From positions 1-50,921 of the forward strand of contig CALBEF010000096.1 in assembly GCA_937927775.1 (NCBI GenBank): a stretch of 50,921 bases of DNA, in the 5' to 3' direction. Origin of the DNA: an uncultured Anaerolineae bacterium. GTDB lineage: Bacteria; Chloroflexota; Anaerolineae; J036; Brachytrichaceae. This document shows, in pieces, positions 1 to 10,583 of this stretch. The translations under genes and the position numbers were made by a program. Numbering within the stretch: the stretch's first letter is position 1; each line of letters opens with the position of its first letter. Below the pieces are notes generated by a model. It searched no databases. It was given only the letters and a program-made list of their open reading frames with translations, and was not told the origin of the DNA.

Positions 1-162
1 AGTGGTGTGGTGGAGAGCGGGTGCAAGACCGTGATCCAGCGTCGTTTGAAAGGCCCATGTCGCGGGTGGGGACGTCAGAATGCCGCTGCCATGCTCGCAG
101 CCTTGTGTGAACTGTATAGCAATCGGCTGGATGCCGCAATCCGTCAGTGTCGCCGGCTGTGA
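1..162 (+). pseudogene. C-terminal fragment of a transposase (ISKra4/ISLre2-like), cut by the window edge
   Basis: Frame 1 is open from the first base to a TGA at 160-162 and encodes 53 residues starting SGVVESGCKTVIQRRLKG. The pattern (G)SG-x-VES-x-CK-x(5)-R-x-K followed by an aromatic position and an alanine/leucine helix is the usual C-terminal signature of ISKra4 and ISLre2-type DDE transposases. Only the C-terminus lies in the window, so whether the element is intact upstream cannot be told. It ends about 25 bases before a tandem repeat and about 80 bases before the remains of an aldolase gene. Family assignment between ISKra4 and ISLre2 is uncertain; that it is a transposase end is fairly safe. 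Confidence 0.65.
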
Positions 163-186
163 CGTTCACAAATCTGCGCTACACCC

Positions 187-240
187 GCCGTCTGGCCGTC
201 TGGCCGTCTGGCCGTCTGCCCGTCTGCCGTCTGGCCGCCT
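187..240 (+). repeat. Degenerate 8-base tandem repeat (ccgtctgg)
   Basis: About six imperfect copies of an eight-base unit ccgtctgg lie between the transposase stop and the aldolase remnant. The unit length is not a multiple of three, so the tract cannot be a conserved peptide repeat. It sits where the N-terminal part of the aldolase gene would be expected. Confidence 0.8.
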
Positions 241-242
241 GG

Positions 243-554
243 GGGATGCCGGTCATGGCCGAGATGGTGCCAGGCGGCTTCGACAGCGGGCCGGAGTTTC
301 GCGCGCTGGACAGCATCGCGCTTGCAGCGCGCGTGGGCGTCGAGTTGGGCGCCGATCTCACTGGGCGGCGCAAAGGCCGGCGCCGAGCGCGAGATGCTGG
401 CAAAGATCAGAGCAGCCATCGACACAGGCACGGCCGGTGTGGCGATTGCCGGCATATCTGGCAGTCGCCCGATCCGGCCAAAATGACAGCAGCCGTTGCG
501 GCGATCGTTCATGGGAATGCCTCGCTCGAAGAGGCCGCCCGATTGCCGGATTGA
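243..554 (+). pseudogene. Decayed class I aldolase (DhnA/FbaB/LsrF family)
   Basis: Three consecutive reading-frame pieces give one family. Frame 3 from 243 encodes [13 protein letters not shown] and an alpha-helix ending ELGADL near 359. Frame 1 from about 355 encodes [20 protein letters not shown] up to GVAIAG near 450. Frame 3 again encodes [20 protein letters not shown] and ends at TGA 552-554. In intact DhnA-type fructose-bisphosphate aldolases these blocks occur in this order, with about 30 to 35 residues (including the Schiff-base lysine strand) between the first two. Here that stretch is gone. The second shift is explained by loss of one G around position 449. The N-terminal half is absent, replaced by the tandem repeat and transposase end. 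Non-functional. Confidence 0.7.
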
Positions 555-573
555 GGTGAATTGATGATTGTCA

Positions 574-660
574 ATTGACGATTGACGATTGACGATTAGT
601 GCGCAACGCTCAACCTTCAACCTTCAACCTTCAACCTTGCCAACCTTATCAACCTTCAAC
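574..660 (+). repeat. Seven-base-period repeat tract at the end of the kinase gene
   Basis: Two adjoining tracts: attgacg units at 574-594, then caacctt units at 611-638 (four perfect copies), 641-647 and 650-656. The second tract runs into the minus-strand deoxynucleoside kinase gene and supplies its stop codon and last residues. The same architecture, with different seven-base words, recurs at other gene borders in this window. It resembles the STRR heptanucleotide repeats known from cyanobacteria. Confidence 0.85.
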
Positions 661-1262
661 GCCGCCCGGATCATCTCAGCGACCCGCGTCAGATGCGCTT
701 CATCATGGGCGAAGTCCAGGTCATTGGTGTCGATGATGAGCGTCGGACACGTGTCGAACCGGCCGATCCATTCTTCGTACAGGCTGTTCAGTTGTTCCAG
801 GTAGTCCGGGCTGATGCTGCGTTCGATGTCGCGCCCGCGCTGGCGGATGCGCCGCAGCAGCGTTGGCGCCGAAGCGCGCAGATACACCACCAGGCTGGGT
901 GGCGGCAACAGCGATGCGACGGCGCTATACAGGCCGAAGTACGTTTGCCAGTCGCGTTCGTTGATGTAGCCCTGGCGGCGCAGATTGCAGGCGAAGATCT
1001 CCGCGTCTTCGTACACACTGCGATCCTGGATGACCGAACCGGGGCGTTCGAGCAGGCCGCGATAGTCGTTCAGCCGGCGGGACAGAAAGAACATCTGTGA
1101 GTGAAAGCCCCACCGACGCATGTCGAGGTAGAAGTCGGCCAGATAGGGATTCTCGACCACCGGCTCGAACAGGGCGTCCCAGCCCCATCGGCGCGCAAGC
1201 GCGGCTGTCAGGCTGGTCTTGCCCGCGCCGATGTTGCCGGCCAATGTGACGAAGTATTTCAT
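624..1262 (-). CDS. Deoxynucleoside kinase (dNK family)
   Basis: 212 residues. It transfers a phosphate from a nucleoside triphosphate to a deoxynucleoside in the salvage pathway, in the cytoplasm. The P-loop GNIGAGKTS is at residues 9-17. The family DRS motif follows in the segment VIQDRSVYED, and an arginine-rich lid RRIRQRGRDIE lies near residue 140. Length fits bacterial deoxyadenosine/deoxyguanosine kinases (about 205-220). The last dozen residues (ALKVDKVGKVEG) are encoded by the heptamer repeat, so the native C-terminus has been extended or replaced. It lies 53 bases after zwf on the same strand and may be co-transcribed, although no clear Shine-Dalgarno precedes its ATG. Substrate preference cannot be read from the sequence. 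Confidence 0.85.
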   Translation of the reverse strand: MKYFVTLAGNIGAGKTSLTAALARRWGWDALFEPVVENPYLADFYLDMRRWGFHSQMFFLSRRLNDYRGLLERPGSVIQDRSVYEDAEIFACNLRRQGYINERDWQTYFGLYSAVASLLPPPSLVVYLRASAPTLLRRIRQRGRDIERSISPDYLEQLNSLYEEWIGRFDTCPTLIIDTNDLDFAHDEAHLTRVAEMIRAALKVDKVGKVEG

Positions 1263-1315
1263 GCGGCGAGAGGGTCACGCAGCGGCCATCAACTCCAGCG
1301 CCTTGTCGACGTCGC

Positions 1316-2863
1316 TCAAAGCGCGCGCCATCTCCTGCCATCGGCCTCGATGAAATCGTCGGCCTGCTTGGGGCCCCACGTGCCGGCGCGATACAACTCG
1401 ATGAAGTCGTGCGGGTTGTTGCGCCAGCGCTCAAGCACCGGTGTAATCAGCCCCCAGGCCGCTTCGACCTCGTCGCTGCGGGTGAACAATGTCGAGTCGC
1501 CCAGCATGCAGTCGAGGAGCAGGCGTTCGTAAGCGTCCGGCGCCGGCATGTCGAAAGATTCGCCGTAGTCGAAGTTCATCAGCACCGGCTGAATCTTGTC
1601 GCCGGCGCCCGGCGCCTTTGATCCAAACTTCAGGGTGATGCCTTCGTCCGGCTGGATCGATAGCACCAGCGTGTTCGGCTCGATCTGTTGCGCCGCGGCG
1701 CCGCTGAACAACAGCAGCGGGGGCATCTTGAACTGGATGGCGATCTCGGTGACGCGCCGGGGCAATCGCTTGCCGCTGCGCACATAGAACGGCACCCCTG
1801 ACCAGCGCCAGTTCTCGCACAGCAGTTTCATCGCCAGGTAGGTCTCTGTGGTTGACTCGGCGGACACGCCCTCTTCCTGCGTGTAGCCCGGCACCAGCTT
1901 GCCGGCGATCTTGCCCGGCCCGTATTGGCCGCGAATCGTGCCGCTGCCGCGCGAGGTGTCCACCCGCAGCGCCTTCAGCACTTTCACTTTCTCGTTGCGG
2001 ACGGCGTCCGGCGCAAATTCTGCCGGCGGCTCCATAGCCGTCAATGCGACAAGCTGCAGCGCGTGGTTCTGCACAATATCGCGCACGACTCCCGCGCTTT
2101 CGTAATACGATCCCCGGTTTTCCACGCCCAGATCCTCGGCCACGGTGATCTGCACATGATCCACGTACTGGTAGTTCCAGATCGGCTCGAAGATCGTGTT
2201 TGCAAAGCGGAAGACCAGAATGTTCTGCACCGTCTCCTTGCCCAGGTAGTGGTCGATGCGATAGATCTGGTCCTCGTTGAAGAAAGCGTGCAGGTGCGCA
2301 TTGAGCTCGCGCGCCGATTGCAGGTCATGGCCAAATGGTTTCTCGACGATGATGCGCATCCAGGCGCCGGGGCATGGCTTTCCCAGCGAGCTTTCGCCGA
2401 TCCGGCCTGTAATCGTCTGGTAAGCCTCGGGCGGGGTGGCGAGGTAGAACAGCCGGTTGCCGCGCATGTCATGCGATTGCTCGATCTCCGTTAATTGCTG
2501 GCGCAGCGCCTCGTAGTCCTGGCTGTTGTCATAGTCGCCCTGCCGGTAGTGCAGGCCCTGCGAGAACCGGCCCCACAACGCGTCGTCTACAGTCCTGGTG
2601 TGCGAGAACGTCTGAACCGCCTCGCGCAACTCTGCGCGGAAAGATTCGTCGGTCTTGGGCTTGCGGCCAAACCCGATCACGGTGAAGTTATCGGGCAGCA
2701 GCCTGCCGCGCGCCAGGTTGTAGAGCGCAGGGATCAATTTGCGGTGCGTCAGGTCGCCGGACGCGCCGAAGATGATCATGCTGCACGCCTCGGGCACGCG
2801 CAGCGTTCCGTCACGCCGGCTGGGACGATCGGCCGCCGGCCTGGTGTCGGCAGGATTACTCAT
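1316..2863 (-). CDS. zwf: Glucose-6-phosphate 1-dehydrogenase
   Basis: 515 residues. Oxidises glucose 6-phosphate to 6-phosphogluconolactone with NADP+, the entry to the oxidative pentose-phosphate pathway. The Rossmann motif FGASGDL is near residue 32 and the active-site segment [13 protein letters not shown] is in the middle, both canonical. Full length for the family. The ATG at 2863 is chosen because it overlaps the gnd stop by eight bases; the upstream part of the open frame is only the shadow of gnd. It is the fourth gene of rpiB, tal-pgi, gnd, zwf. After the stop, another frame stays open for about 18 codons to 1273, which could be a lost C-terminal extension, but the protein ends at the usual WR position so no frameshift is called. 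No opcA or lactonase gene is nearby. Confidence 0.95.
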   Translation of the reverse strand: MSNPADTRPAADRPSRRDGTLRVPEACSMIIFGASGDLTHRKLIPALYNLARGRLLPDNFTVIGFGRKPKTDESFRAELREAVQTFSHTRTVDDALWGRFSQGLHYRQGDYDNSQDYEALRQQLTEIEQSHDMRGNRLFYLATPPEAYQTITGRIGESSLGKPCPGAWMRIIVEKPFGHDLQSARELNAHLHAFFNEDQIYRIDHYLGKETVQNILVFRFANTIFEPIWNYQYVDHVQITVAEDLGVENRGSYYESAGVVRDIVQNHALQLVALTAMEPPAEFAPDAVRNEKVKVLKALRVDTSRGSGTIRGQYGPGKIAGKLVPGYTQEEGVSAESTTETYLAMKLLCENWRWSGVPFYVRSGKRLPRRVTEIAIQFKMPPLLLFSGAAAQQIEPNTLVLSIQPDEGITLKFGSKAPGAGDKIQPVLMNFDYGESFDMPAPDAYERLLLDCMLGDSTLFTRSDEVEAAWGLITPVLERWRNNPHDFIELYRAGTWGPKQADDFIEADGRRWRAL

Positions 2864-3758
2864 GGGCAGACTTGACGGCATGGCCGCCGAACTCCTTGCG
2901 CAGGGCGGCGCACACTTTGGCGGCGAAGGACTCATCCTGGCGCGACATGAAGCGTTGGAACAACGACAGCGTGATGACCGGCGCCGGCACGTCTTCGTCG
3001 ATGGCAGCCTGAATCGTCCAGCGGCCCTCGCCCGAGTCTTCGACATAGCCCTTGATCTGTTCGAGCCGGGGGTCCTTCGTAAGAGCATCCTGCAACAGTT
3101 CGAGCAGCCACGAGCGCACTACGCTGCCCTGGCCCCACACCCGCGCTACCGCCGGCAGGTCCAGGCCAAACTCGGATTTCTCCATGATCTCGAAGCCCTC
3201 GGCGTACGCCTGCATCATGCCGTACTCCACGCCGTTGTGCACCATCTTGACGAAGTGCCCGGAGCCGGCCGGCCCACAGTGCAGGTAGCCGTTCTCCGGG
3301 GCCAGCGTCCTGAACGCCGGCTCCAGCCGCTCGAATACCGCTTTGTCGCCGCCGACCATCAGGCAGTACCCTACCTTCAGCCCCCAGATGCCGCCGCTGG
3401 TGCCTTCGTCCATGAAGTGAATGCCCTTCTCGCGGCACAAGGCGTAACGGCGTTTCGAGTCGCGCCAGTTCGAGTTGCCGCCATCCACGATCACATCGCC
3501 CGGATCGAGCAGCGTCAACAGGGTGTGGATCATCTGCTCGGTCACATCGCCCGCCGGCAGCATGATCCACAGCGCGCGCGGCGGCGTCAGGGCTTTGACC
3601 AGCTCTTCGATGGAGTACACGCCCTTGATGCCTTCTGCCACAAGCTCGTCGATCGGGCGCGGGCTGCGATTGCTCACAATCACGTCGTGGCCGCCCCGGT
3701 GCAGCCGGCGCGCCATGTTCGTGCCCATTCGTCCCAGTCCAAACAGACCTAGTTGCAT
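2856..3758 (-). CDS. gnd: 6-phosphogluconate dehydrogenase, decarboxylating (short form)
   Basis: 300 residues. Converts 6-phosphogluconate to ribulose 5-phosphate, CO2 and reduced cofactor. The N-terminal Rossmann motif GLFGLGRMG starts at residue 4. The substrate motifs [10 protein letters not shown] and the segment [10 protein letters not shown] are present, as is the catalytic lysine in [13 protein letters not shown]. The length matches the short GntZ/YqeC-like class rather than the 470-residue E. coli type. The cofactor loop after strand two reads SNRSP, which leans towards NADP+, although many short-form members use NAD+, so cofactor remains open. Transcribed after tal-pgi (21-base gap) and overlapping zwf by eight bases, hence tightly coupled. 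Confidence 0.93.
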   Translation of the reverse strand: MQLGLFGLGRMGTNMARRLHRGGHDVIVSNRSPRPIDELVAEGIKGVYSIEELVKALTPPRALWIMLPAGDVTEQMIHTLLTLLDPGDVIVDGGNSNWRDSKRRYALCREKGIHFMDEGTSGGIWGLKVGYCLMVGGDKAVFERLEPAFRTLAPENGYLHCGPAGSGHFVKMVHNGVEYGMMQAYAEGFEIMEKSEFGLDLPAVARVWGQGSVVRSWLLELLQDALTKDPRLEQIKGYVEDSGEGRWTIQAAIDEDVPAPVITLSLFQRFMSRQDESFAAKVCAALRKEFGGHAVKSAHE

Positions 3759-3779
3759 GTCTCTTACCCCTTTATTTGA

Positions 3780-6725
3780 TTAGCGGCTGCGTCCAGACTG
3801 TCTGCGCGCAACACTGCGTCGCGTTGCGCCTGACTTCGAGGCTGTTCGTTTTGGCCCGGCGGCTCTGGTTTTGATTGCGCCCCTGGCGCCGGTCCTGGCG
3901 CTGCGACCTGGCGCGGTGTCTTTTGCGCGACGGGTCGCGCCCTTGAGTGTCTGGACGATCTTCTTCAGCCCGGCCAGCGGGTCGCGGCCCAGATGCAGCC
4001 GGATGACGCGCCGGTTGTGCGACACGAGCGATTCGTAATCGCCGAGCGATTGCGCCCGGATGAGCGTTCCAAACGTGTAAGGCTCGCCGGGGATCGGCGC
4101 ATCCTGCTCCGGGTCATAGGTCAATTGCACGGCGACGACGTTATTTGCGCCGCCCTTGTGCAACTGGCCGGTGCTGTGCAGAAAGCGCGGCCCATAGCCA
4201 ACCGTCACCGGCGTTCCCGTGCGCGCGCCGATCGCCGCGCGCATGCGCTCCAACTCTGCCGCGATGCCCTCGTCATAGGGCAGATAGGCCTGCACGGATA
4301 TGTAGTCGCCTTCGCCCGCGCCGCGCAGGAATTTGTTGAGTTGCGCGTTGGCCGACTTGCTGGTTTGCTCGGTGGAAAAAACCCCCGTCGCTTCGAATTC
4401 GTCGAGCAGGCGTTTGGTATTGGTTTTGCTTTCGGTGACGTTCGGCTCGTCGAATGGGTTCACGCCCAGCACCACCCCGGCGATGGCAGTGGCAAACTCC
4501 CAGCGGAAGAACTCGGCCCCCAGGTCGTAGAGGTCGGCCAGGCGGATCTCAATGACCGGCAGCTTCGCCCGCTTCAGCGAGGCCACCAGACGGTCGTGAG
4601 TGTCGTCGCCGTCCAGTCTGAGGTGGATGTACAGCCGGTCCGGGCTGAGTCTGGACACGCCGCCGCGCAGATTGGCAATGTCGCCTTCCACCGGCACGAT
4701 CCCGCGTCCGTTTTTGCCGGTGCTTTCTGCAATCAACTGCTCGGCCCATGCGCCGAAGCTGGCGACTGCCGGCGAAATGATGAACACGACTTTGTCCCGC
4801 GAGGCCAGCGCCATGCCGCCCATCAGTGCGCCGAGCCACAGGCCGGGATTGGCCGGCGTGTCGGGCTTGCACCAGTTCGCCATGCGCGCGCCGCGCCGCG
4901 CCAACTGCTCGACATCGACACCGGCCAGCGCAGCCGGAATCAGGCCGAAGTAGGACAGGGCGGAGTAGCGCCCGCCGATATCGGCCGGATTGATGAATAT
5001 CCGTCGGAACTTCTCGGCTTCGGCGAGCGATTGAAGCGGGGTGCCATCGTCTGTGATCGCAATAAAGTGCTGCCCAGCCGTGTCACCGGCGATCACGTCC
5101 ACTTTGGCCCGGAAGTACTTGTAGAACGAGTTGATCTCGACGGTTGTGCCGGACTTCGAGGCGACGATGAAGAGCGTCCTGGTCAGATCCAGCTTGCGCT
5201 CCAGGTCCAGCACAGTAGTCGGGTCGGTGGTGTCAAGCACGTGCAGACGCAAACCGCTATGGTTTGCGTCGGGCTGCGCCTGGAATGTGGCGCGCAGCAC
5301 ATCCGGCGCAAGCGAACTGCCGCCCATGCCGAGCACGACGGCATCGGTCAGGCCGGCCGCTTTCACGTCATGCGCGAACGCCATCAGTTCGCCGGCCTGC
5401 TTTGCCATGTTGTCGGCTGCCGACAACCAGCCCAGCCGGCTGTTCACCACTTTGATGTGCTCCGGCGCAGTCGTCCACAGGGATGCGTCCCTGTTCCAGG
5501 CGCGCGTTGCCGCTTTCATCTGCGTCAATTCGCCCACGTAGCCCAGCGCCACATCGACATTCACGGCTTCGCCGCGCGCCGCGATGGCTTCGCGCCTGGC
5601 TTCGATTCCCTTCAGCAGAGATTGAAAAGCGTCGGAGAATAGTTTGACGCCGTCGTCCTGAAGTTTCTGCCAGACCTGGGGCATCGAGATGCCGGCTTGT
5701 TCCAGATCCTCCATCAGCCGGTTTACGCCATCCAGATCGTCTTCCACAGTCAGGGCAACGCGCCCGTGGTCGCGGAAAGCTTTCACGGTCTGTGGCGGCA
5801 GGGTGTTGACGGTGTGCGGGCCGATCAGGGCGTCCACGTAGTAGGTGTCGGGCAGGGCGGGGTTCTTGGTGCTGGTGCTGGCCCACAACACGCGCTGGGG
5901 CCGGGCGCCGGCGGCTTCGAGGGCGCGCCACTCCGGCTCGTTGAAAATGCGCTTGAAAATCTGGTAGGCCAGTTTCGCGTTGGCAATGGCGGCCTTGCTC
6001 TTCATCGCGCCGAGCCGGGCTTTCAAATCCTGATCCCACTCAGGCGCCTGGGCGATCTTCTCGTCGAGCAGCTTGTCCACCAGTGTGTCCACGCGGCTGA
6101 CGAAGAATGACGCCACTGACGCCACGTTGACCGGCAACCCCTGCTCGGCGCGCGTTTTCAGCCCGTTGATGAAGGCCCGCGCGACGGCTTCGTAGCCCTC
6201 GAGCGAGAAAATCAGTGTCACGTTGATGTTGATGCCATCAGAAATGAGTTGCTGGATGGCGGGGATGCATTCGGGCGTCGCCGGCACCTTGATCATCAGG
6301 TTCCTGCGTCCCACCACCTTGTGCAGCCGGCGCGCTTCGCTCACGGTGCCGTCGCAGTCGCGCGCCAGTTCCGGCGACACTTCCAGGCTCACGTAGCCGT
6401 CCAGCCCGTTCGTCTGTTCGTAAACCGGCTCCAGAATGTCGGCGGCAGCCTGAATATCTGCAACCGCCAGAGTCTCGTAGATGGTCTGGGCATCGGCGTT
6501 GTCGGCCACCAGCCGCAGGATATCTTCGTCATAATCGGCGCTGCTGGAGATCGCTTTCTCGAAAATGGAGGGGTTCGAGGTCACGCCGAGCACGCCGTAC
6601 GCGTCGATCAATTCCTGCAATTCGCCGTTCCTGATGATGCCGCGTTGGATATTGTCGTACCAGAAGCTTTGGCCCAGCTTCTGCACGGCCACGTTTGGAT
6701 TTGTGTTTGCGTCTTTCGTAGTCAT
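3780..6725 (-). CDS. tal-pgi: Bifunctional transaldolase / glucose-6-phosphate isomerase
   Basis: 981 residues with two enzymes in one chain. Residues 1-370 form a transaldolase: [13 protein letters not shown] at 47-59 and the Schiff-base lysine K146 in LMIKVPAT. Residues about 400-925 form a phosphoglucose isomerase, with [12 protein letters not shown], the SIS-domain phosphate loop SKSGTTVE and a late glutamate-rich catalytic region. Such fusions are known in Chloroflexota, cyanobacteria and actinobacteria. It links the non-oxidative pentose-phosphate branch with upper glycolysis. The last 50 or so residues are a very basic, low-complexity tail of K, R, A, G, S and T without similarity to either enzyme. 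Its ATG overlaps the rpiB stop in an ATGA, indicating translational coupling. Confidence 0.95.
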   Translation of the reverse strand: MTTKDANTNPNVAVQKLGQSFWYDNIQRGIIRNGELQELIDAYGVLGVTSNPSIFEKAISSSADYDEDILRLVADNADAQTIYETLAVADIQAAADILEPVYEQTNGLDGYVSLEVSPELARDCDGTVSEARRLHKVVGRRNLMIKVPATPECIPAIQQLISDGININVTLIFSLEGYEAVARAFINGLKTRAEQGLPVNVASVASFFVSRVDTLVDKLLDEKIAQAPEWDQDLKARLGAMKSKAAIANAKLAYQIFKRIFNEPEWRALEAAGARPQRVLWASTSTKNPALPDTYYVDALIGPHTVNTLPPQTVKAFRDHGRVALTVEDDLDGVNRLMEDLEQAGISMPQVWQKLQDDGVKLFSDAFQSLLKGIEARREAIAARGEAVNVDVALGYVGELTQMKAATRAWNRDASLWTTAPEHIKVVNSRLGWLSAADNMAKQAGELMAFAHDVKAAGLTDAVVLGMGGSSLAPDVLRATFQAQPDANHSGLRLHVLDTTDPTTVLDLERKLDLTRTLFIVASKSGTTVEINSFYKYFRAKVDVIAGDTAGQHFIAITDDGTPLQSLAEAEKFRRIFINPADIGGRYSALSYFGLIPAALAGVDVEQLARRGARMANWCKPDTPANPGLWLGALMGGMALASRDKVVFIISPAVASFGAWAEQLIAESTGKNGRGIVPVEGDIANLRGGVSRLSPDRLYIHLRLDGDDTHDRLVASLKRAKLPVIEIRLADLYDLGAEFFRWEFATAIAGVVLGVNPFDEPNVTESKTNTKRLLDEFEATGVFSTEQTSKSANAQLNKFLRGAGEGDYISVQAYLPYDEGIAAELERMRAAIGARTGTPVTVGYGPRFLHSTGQLHKGGANNVVAVQLTYDPEQDAPIPGEPYTFGTLIRAQSLGDYESLVSHNRRVIRLHLGRDPLAGLKKIVQTLKGATRRAKDTAPGRSARTGARGAIKTRAAGPKRTASKSGATRRSVARRQSGRSR

Positions 6726-7168
6726 CGTTCTGACTCCAGTGCTTCTACTTTCTTAAGCCGGTTGATGTAACGCTCGCCCTGGTTGAAGCGGGCGTTCAGG
6801 AATGCGCGCGCCAGTTCGAATGCCAGTTCGCTGCCGATCACGCGGCCTCCCAGCACGAGCACATTCATGGCGTCGTGCTCGACGCCCTGACGGGCCGAGT
6901 AGGTGTCATGGCACACGCACGCGCGGATGCCGCGCATCTTGTTGGCCGCAATGCAGGCCCCGACGCCGCTGCCACACAGCAGGATGCCGCGTTCGGCGCG
7001 CCCTTGCTGTAGCGCCTCGCCCACGAACCGGGCAAAATCGGGATAGTCGGAGCGTTCCTCACTGAAAGCGCCTCCGTCAATTACCTCATGGCCTTCTGCC
7101 CGTAGCTGCTCGACCACCAGCACTTTCAGTGCATAACCGCCGTGATCTGAGCCGACTGCAACAATCAT
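6722..7168 (-). CDS. rpiB: Ribose-5-phosphate isomerase B
   Basis: 148 residues. Interconverts ribulose 5-phosphate and ribose 5-phosphate. SDHGGY is at residues 7-12 and the active-site cysteine is C65 in [15 protein letters not shown]; a histidine-aspartate pair HD follows in the loop CVCHDTYSA. The start at 7168 is chosen over an upstream ATG because a strong GGAGGAG lies 6 bases before it and the conserved N-terminus begins there. First gene of the pentose-phosphate operon, preceded by a TATAAT box about 90 bases upstream, and coupled to tal-pgi by ATGA. Confidence 0.93.
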   Translation of the reverse strand: MIVAVGSDHGGYALKVLVVEQLRAEGHEVIDGGAFSEERSDYPDFARFVGEALQQGRAERGILLCGSGVGACIAANKMRGIRACVCHDTYSARQGVEHDAMNVLVLGGRVIGSELAFELARAFLNARFNQGERYINRLKKVEALESER

Positions 7169-7258
7169 CGGTCTCCTCCGGGGGTCAGCGCCACACTGAA
7201 GCCGGGCGCTGTCCATGCACAGTCGCGCACCGACGCTGACCTGCTCGCCAATACGACG

Positions 7259-7264
7259 ATTATA
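7259..7264 (-). promoter_or_regulatory. -10 box of the rpiB operon promoter
   Basis: On the minus strand this is a perfect TATAAT, about 90 bases before the rpiB ATG and downstream of the preceding gene's terminator. The -35 region is poor (TCTGAA at 17 bases). It is the only good promoter-like element in the gap. Confidence 0.5.
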
Positions 7265-7314
7265 TTCACGAACCGGCTTTTTTCAGACTAATCGGCCAAA
7301 AGGATGAAAAAGCG

Positions 7315-7343
7315 CATCGCCGTGTCATACCGACACGGCGATG
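7315..7343 (-). terminator. Intrinsic terminator of the L,D-transpeptidase gene
   Basis: A perfect 12-base stem (catcgccgtgtc against gacacggcgatg) with a five-base loop. Read on the minus strand it is followed by CGCTTTTTC. It lies 27 bases after the transpeptidase stop. Confidence 0.85.
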
Positions 7344-7369
7344 GGTATGCGGCCTGTGATTATGTCTAA

Positions 7370-8449
7370 CTACTCGACGATAACGGTCGTTCCCAGATCG
7401 GCTTTTCGGATGTGGATGTAACGCTCGGCCGGGTCGTTGGGTGGCATGGACCAGCGCCATATCCATTTGGCGTTGGGTGACGTAACATTCACGCACCCAT
7501 GACTGCGCGGCACACCGTAGTCGTTGTGCCAGTAGGTGCCGTGGAAGGCGACGCCGCTGGTGGTGAAGTAGCACACCCAGGGGATGCCCGGCAGGTCGAA
7601 CGATCCTTCGTCCCCGACGGCCCCGCCGTACATATGCTGCGTGGGCGTCTTGCGGAAGATATGCCATTTGCCAACCGGCGTGCTGAAGTCGCCGGCCTGG
7701 AATCGCGCGCCCGTAGCAGCCCGGCAGGAAAACACTTCCCGCTCGCGTTCGTAGGCGTAGACGCGCTGTTCGCGCAGATTGACCACCAGCTTTTTCTCCG
7801 CCGGGTCGATTTCCGGGGACAACGGTGTGAAGTCTGCGTCGGGGATGCGGCGCATGTATTTCCCCGGCACGAACCACAGCCCGGGGAACATCTCATCCTC
7901 AATCTGGTACCACAAACCGGCATCGGCTGGATCGGTGGATTTCACCACCTTGATGATCTTGTAGACCGTGCCGCCGTAGTAGCGGTAGCGCGCCCGGCCG
8001 GCGCTGAGCGCCGGGCCGGCGCGCACGTCGAAGAAGGGGATGGTCAGTTCGGCCCAGAAGCCTTTCTCGCCTGCATCCGTTTCGGGCCGGTTGAGCTGCC
8101 AGTCAACCACATGCACATTCGAGGAGTGCACGTAACCCCCTTCGACCTCGTACCACAGTTTGTTGTGGGTTGTGCCGGATTCGGTTTCCACCTCGGCGTA
8201 GATGGGCAGCACGCTGTCGCGCGTCAGTTTGCCGACCTGCGGCGCCTGAAGGTTTGGCTCGCTGCGGATTGCGCCGGCCCAGTTCAGCGTGCGGCCAAAG
8301 CCCAGCAGCGGGCGCACTGCGGCGCTCCGGTCGCTCAGTCCGTCAGCATACCGGTCTATGGCTGGTAGCGGGGGGAGGAGGGCGTGCGCGGAAGCGCGCG
8401 CGAGGCCCAGCGCACCTATCTTCAAAAGCGATCTGCGACCAGTTCTCAT
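7370..8449 (-). CDS. L,D-transpeptidase with SH3b-like domains, exported
   Basis: 359 residues. The C-terminal YkuD domain carries the catalytic block HGTYWHNDYGVPRSHGCVN, whose cysteine forms the acyl-enzyme during 3-3 peptidoglycan cross-linking or protein anchoring. The region before it looks like one or two SH3b-type wall-binding domains (LTRDSVLPIYAEV, LWYEVEGGYVHSSNV, LWYQIEDE). The N-terminus MRTGRRSLLKIGALGLA resembles a twin-arginine signal. Two further in-frame ATGs lie upstream (8458 and 8488) and none of the three has a clear Shine-Dalgarno, so the start is tentative. It is 71 bases downstream of the thioredoxin lipoprotein gene on the same strand, which fits a shared envelope role. 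A terminator follows. Confidence 0.88.
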   Translation of the reverse strand: MRTGRRSLLKIGALGLARASAHALLPPLPAIDRYADGLSDRSAAVRPLLGFGRTLNWAGAIRSEPNLQAPQVGKLTRDSVLPIYAEVETESGTTHNKLWYEVEGGYVHSSNVHVVDWQLNRPETDAGEKGFWAELTIPFFDVRAGPALSAGRARYRYYGGTVYKIIKVVKSTDPADAGLWYQIEDEMFPGLWFVPGKYMRRIPDADFTPLSPEIDPAEKKLVVNLREQRVYAYEREREVFSCRAATGARFQAGDFSTPVGKWHIFRKTPTQHMYGGAVGDEGSFDLPGIPWVCYFTTSGVAFHGTYWHNDYGVPRSHGCVNVTSPNAKWIWRWSMPPNDPAERYIHIRKADLGTTVIVE

Positions 8450-8520
8450 GAGGTGCATGGTAACAAGTAAATGCCGATTGTCAAACATGCCTGCCGCAGT
8501 TCGCGTTGAGCATCTTCTTT

Positions 8521-8958
8521 CTACTGATCGATGCCAAGAACCTGGTTCAAATCATCGCGCAGGCGCTCGAACTGCTGGTACCCGTTGCGCGAGACGAGCA
8601 CCTCGCCGTCCGGCTTGACAATTACGAATTGCGGTTGGCCTACAAACCGGTATTTCTGTTTGGCCTCGGCGCTTTCCGGCAGGTCGATGTTGATCAATTC
8701 GAACTCCACCGTGTCCTTGTACATCGCTTCGAGCCTGCTCACGGCAGGTTTCATCGCCTGGCAGGTTCCGCACCAATCCGCGTAGAACTCGATGAATCTG
8801 GGTTTCTCCTGCGCGATCGGCGCGGCAGCTTGAACTGCTGGTGTTGCCACCGCTGGCGAAGGGATGGGGGCCGGCGCGGCGATTGGGGCGCCTCCACATG
8901 CGGCAACCAGCGTGGCAGCGGCTATGGCGGCCAGATGGCGCATAGGCAAATGAGACAT
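8521..8958 (-). CDS. Thioredoxin-fold lipoprotein
   Basis: 145 residues. A signal peptide ends in the lipobox LVAAC with C21 as the lipidated residue. A proline/alanine linker (22-50) is followed by a thioredoxin domain with the redox motif WCGTC at 62-66 and a cis-proline segment GQPQFVIVKPDG. It probably works at the outer face of the membrane as a thiol-disulphide protein. The start at 8958 is chosen over 8964 and 9141 because GGGAG is placed six bases before it. It precedes the L,D-transpeptidase, an enzyme with an active-site cysteine, so keeping that cysteine reduced is a possible but unproven role. Confidence 0.85.
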   Translation of the reverse strand: MSHLPMRHLAAIAAATLVAACGGAPIAAPAPIPSPAVATPAVQAAAPIAQEKPRFIEFYADWCGTCQAMKPAVSRLEAMYKDTVEFELINIDLPESAEAKQKYRFVGQPQFVIVKPDGEVLVSRNGYQQFERLRDDLNQVLGIDQ

Positions 8959-9062
8959 ATTCATCTCCCGGATTTTCAGAATTGCGTCCTGCTTACGCCT
9001 CATAGCTAACCGAGCCGGATGATGACAGGCTAAACGCCGGCTCAGAACTGCCTGAAAAGGCG

Positions 9063-9088
9063 CGGGGCGAGTCGTTCGACTCGCCCCG
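9063..9088 (-). terminator. Probable intrinsic terminator downstream of eno
   Basis: An 11-base perfect stem (cggggcgagtc / gactcgccccg) with a four-base loop. On the minus strand it is followed by CGCCTTTTC. It lies about 70 bases after the enolase stop, the second of two hairpins there. Confidence 0.6.
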
Positions 9089-9109
9089 TTTGCGTCTGCC
9101 CGGCAACAC

Positions 9110-9144
9110 AAAGTGTCCGACATCTTTAAGGTGTCGGACACTTT
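9110..9144. repeat. 13-base palindromic hairpin between the thioredoxin gene and eno
   Basis: aaagtgtccgaca pairs perfectly with tgtcggacacttt across a nine-base loop. It begins 12 bases past the enolase stop. There is no T-run on either side, so it may be a transcript-end stabiliser or a dispersed palindromic element rather than a terminator. Confidence 0.7.
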
Positions 9145-9155
9145 GCCTGGGTGGG

Positions 9156-10567
<1,412 letters not shown>

Positions 10568-10583
<16 letters not shown>

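Noticed and set aside
566..660. CRISPR-like appearance of short repeats near 600 and at other borders
   Set aside because: Units are seven to nine bases with no spacers and no cas genes; these are simple tandem repeats.
1273..1330. Open +1 frame continuing past the zwf stop ([19 protein letters not shown])
   Set aside because: It reads like protein, but G6PD already ends at its usual C-terminal position, so a frameshift is not needed.
3993..5642. Long plus-strand open frame opposite tal-pgi (549 codons)
   Set aside because: It lies fully antisense to a clear two-domain enzyme; such shadows are common at this GC content, and the translation shows no family motif.
7375..7877. Minus-strand second frame open across the L,D-transpeptidase gene
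   Set aside because: The YkuD catalytic block is only in the other frame; this is a shadow.
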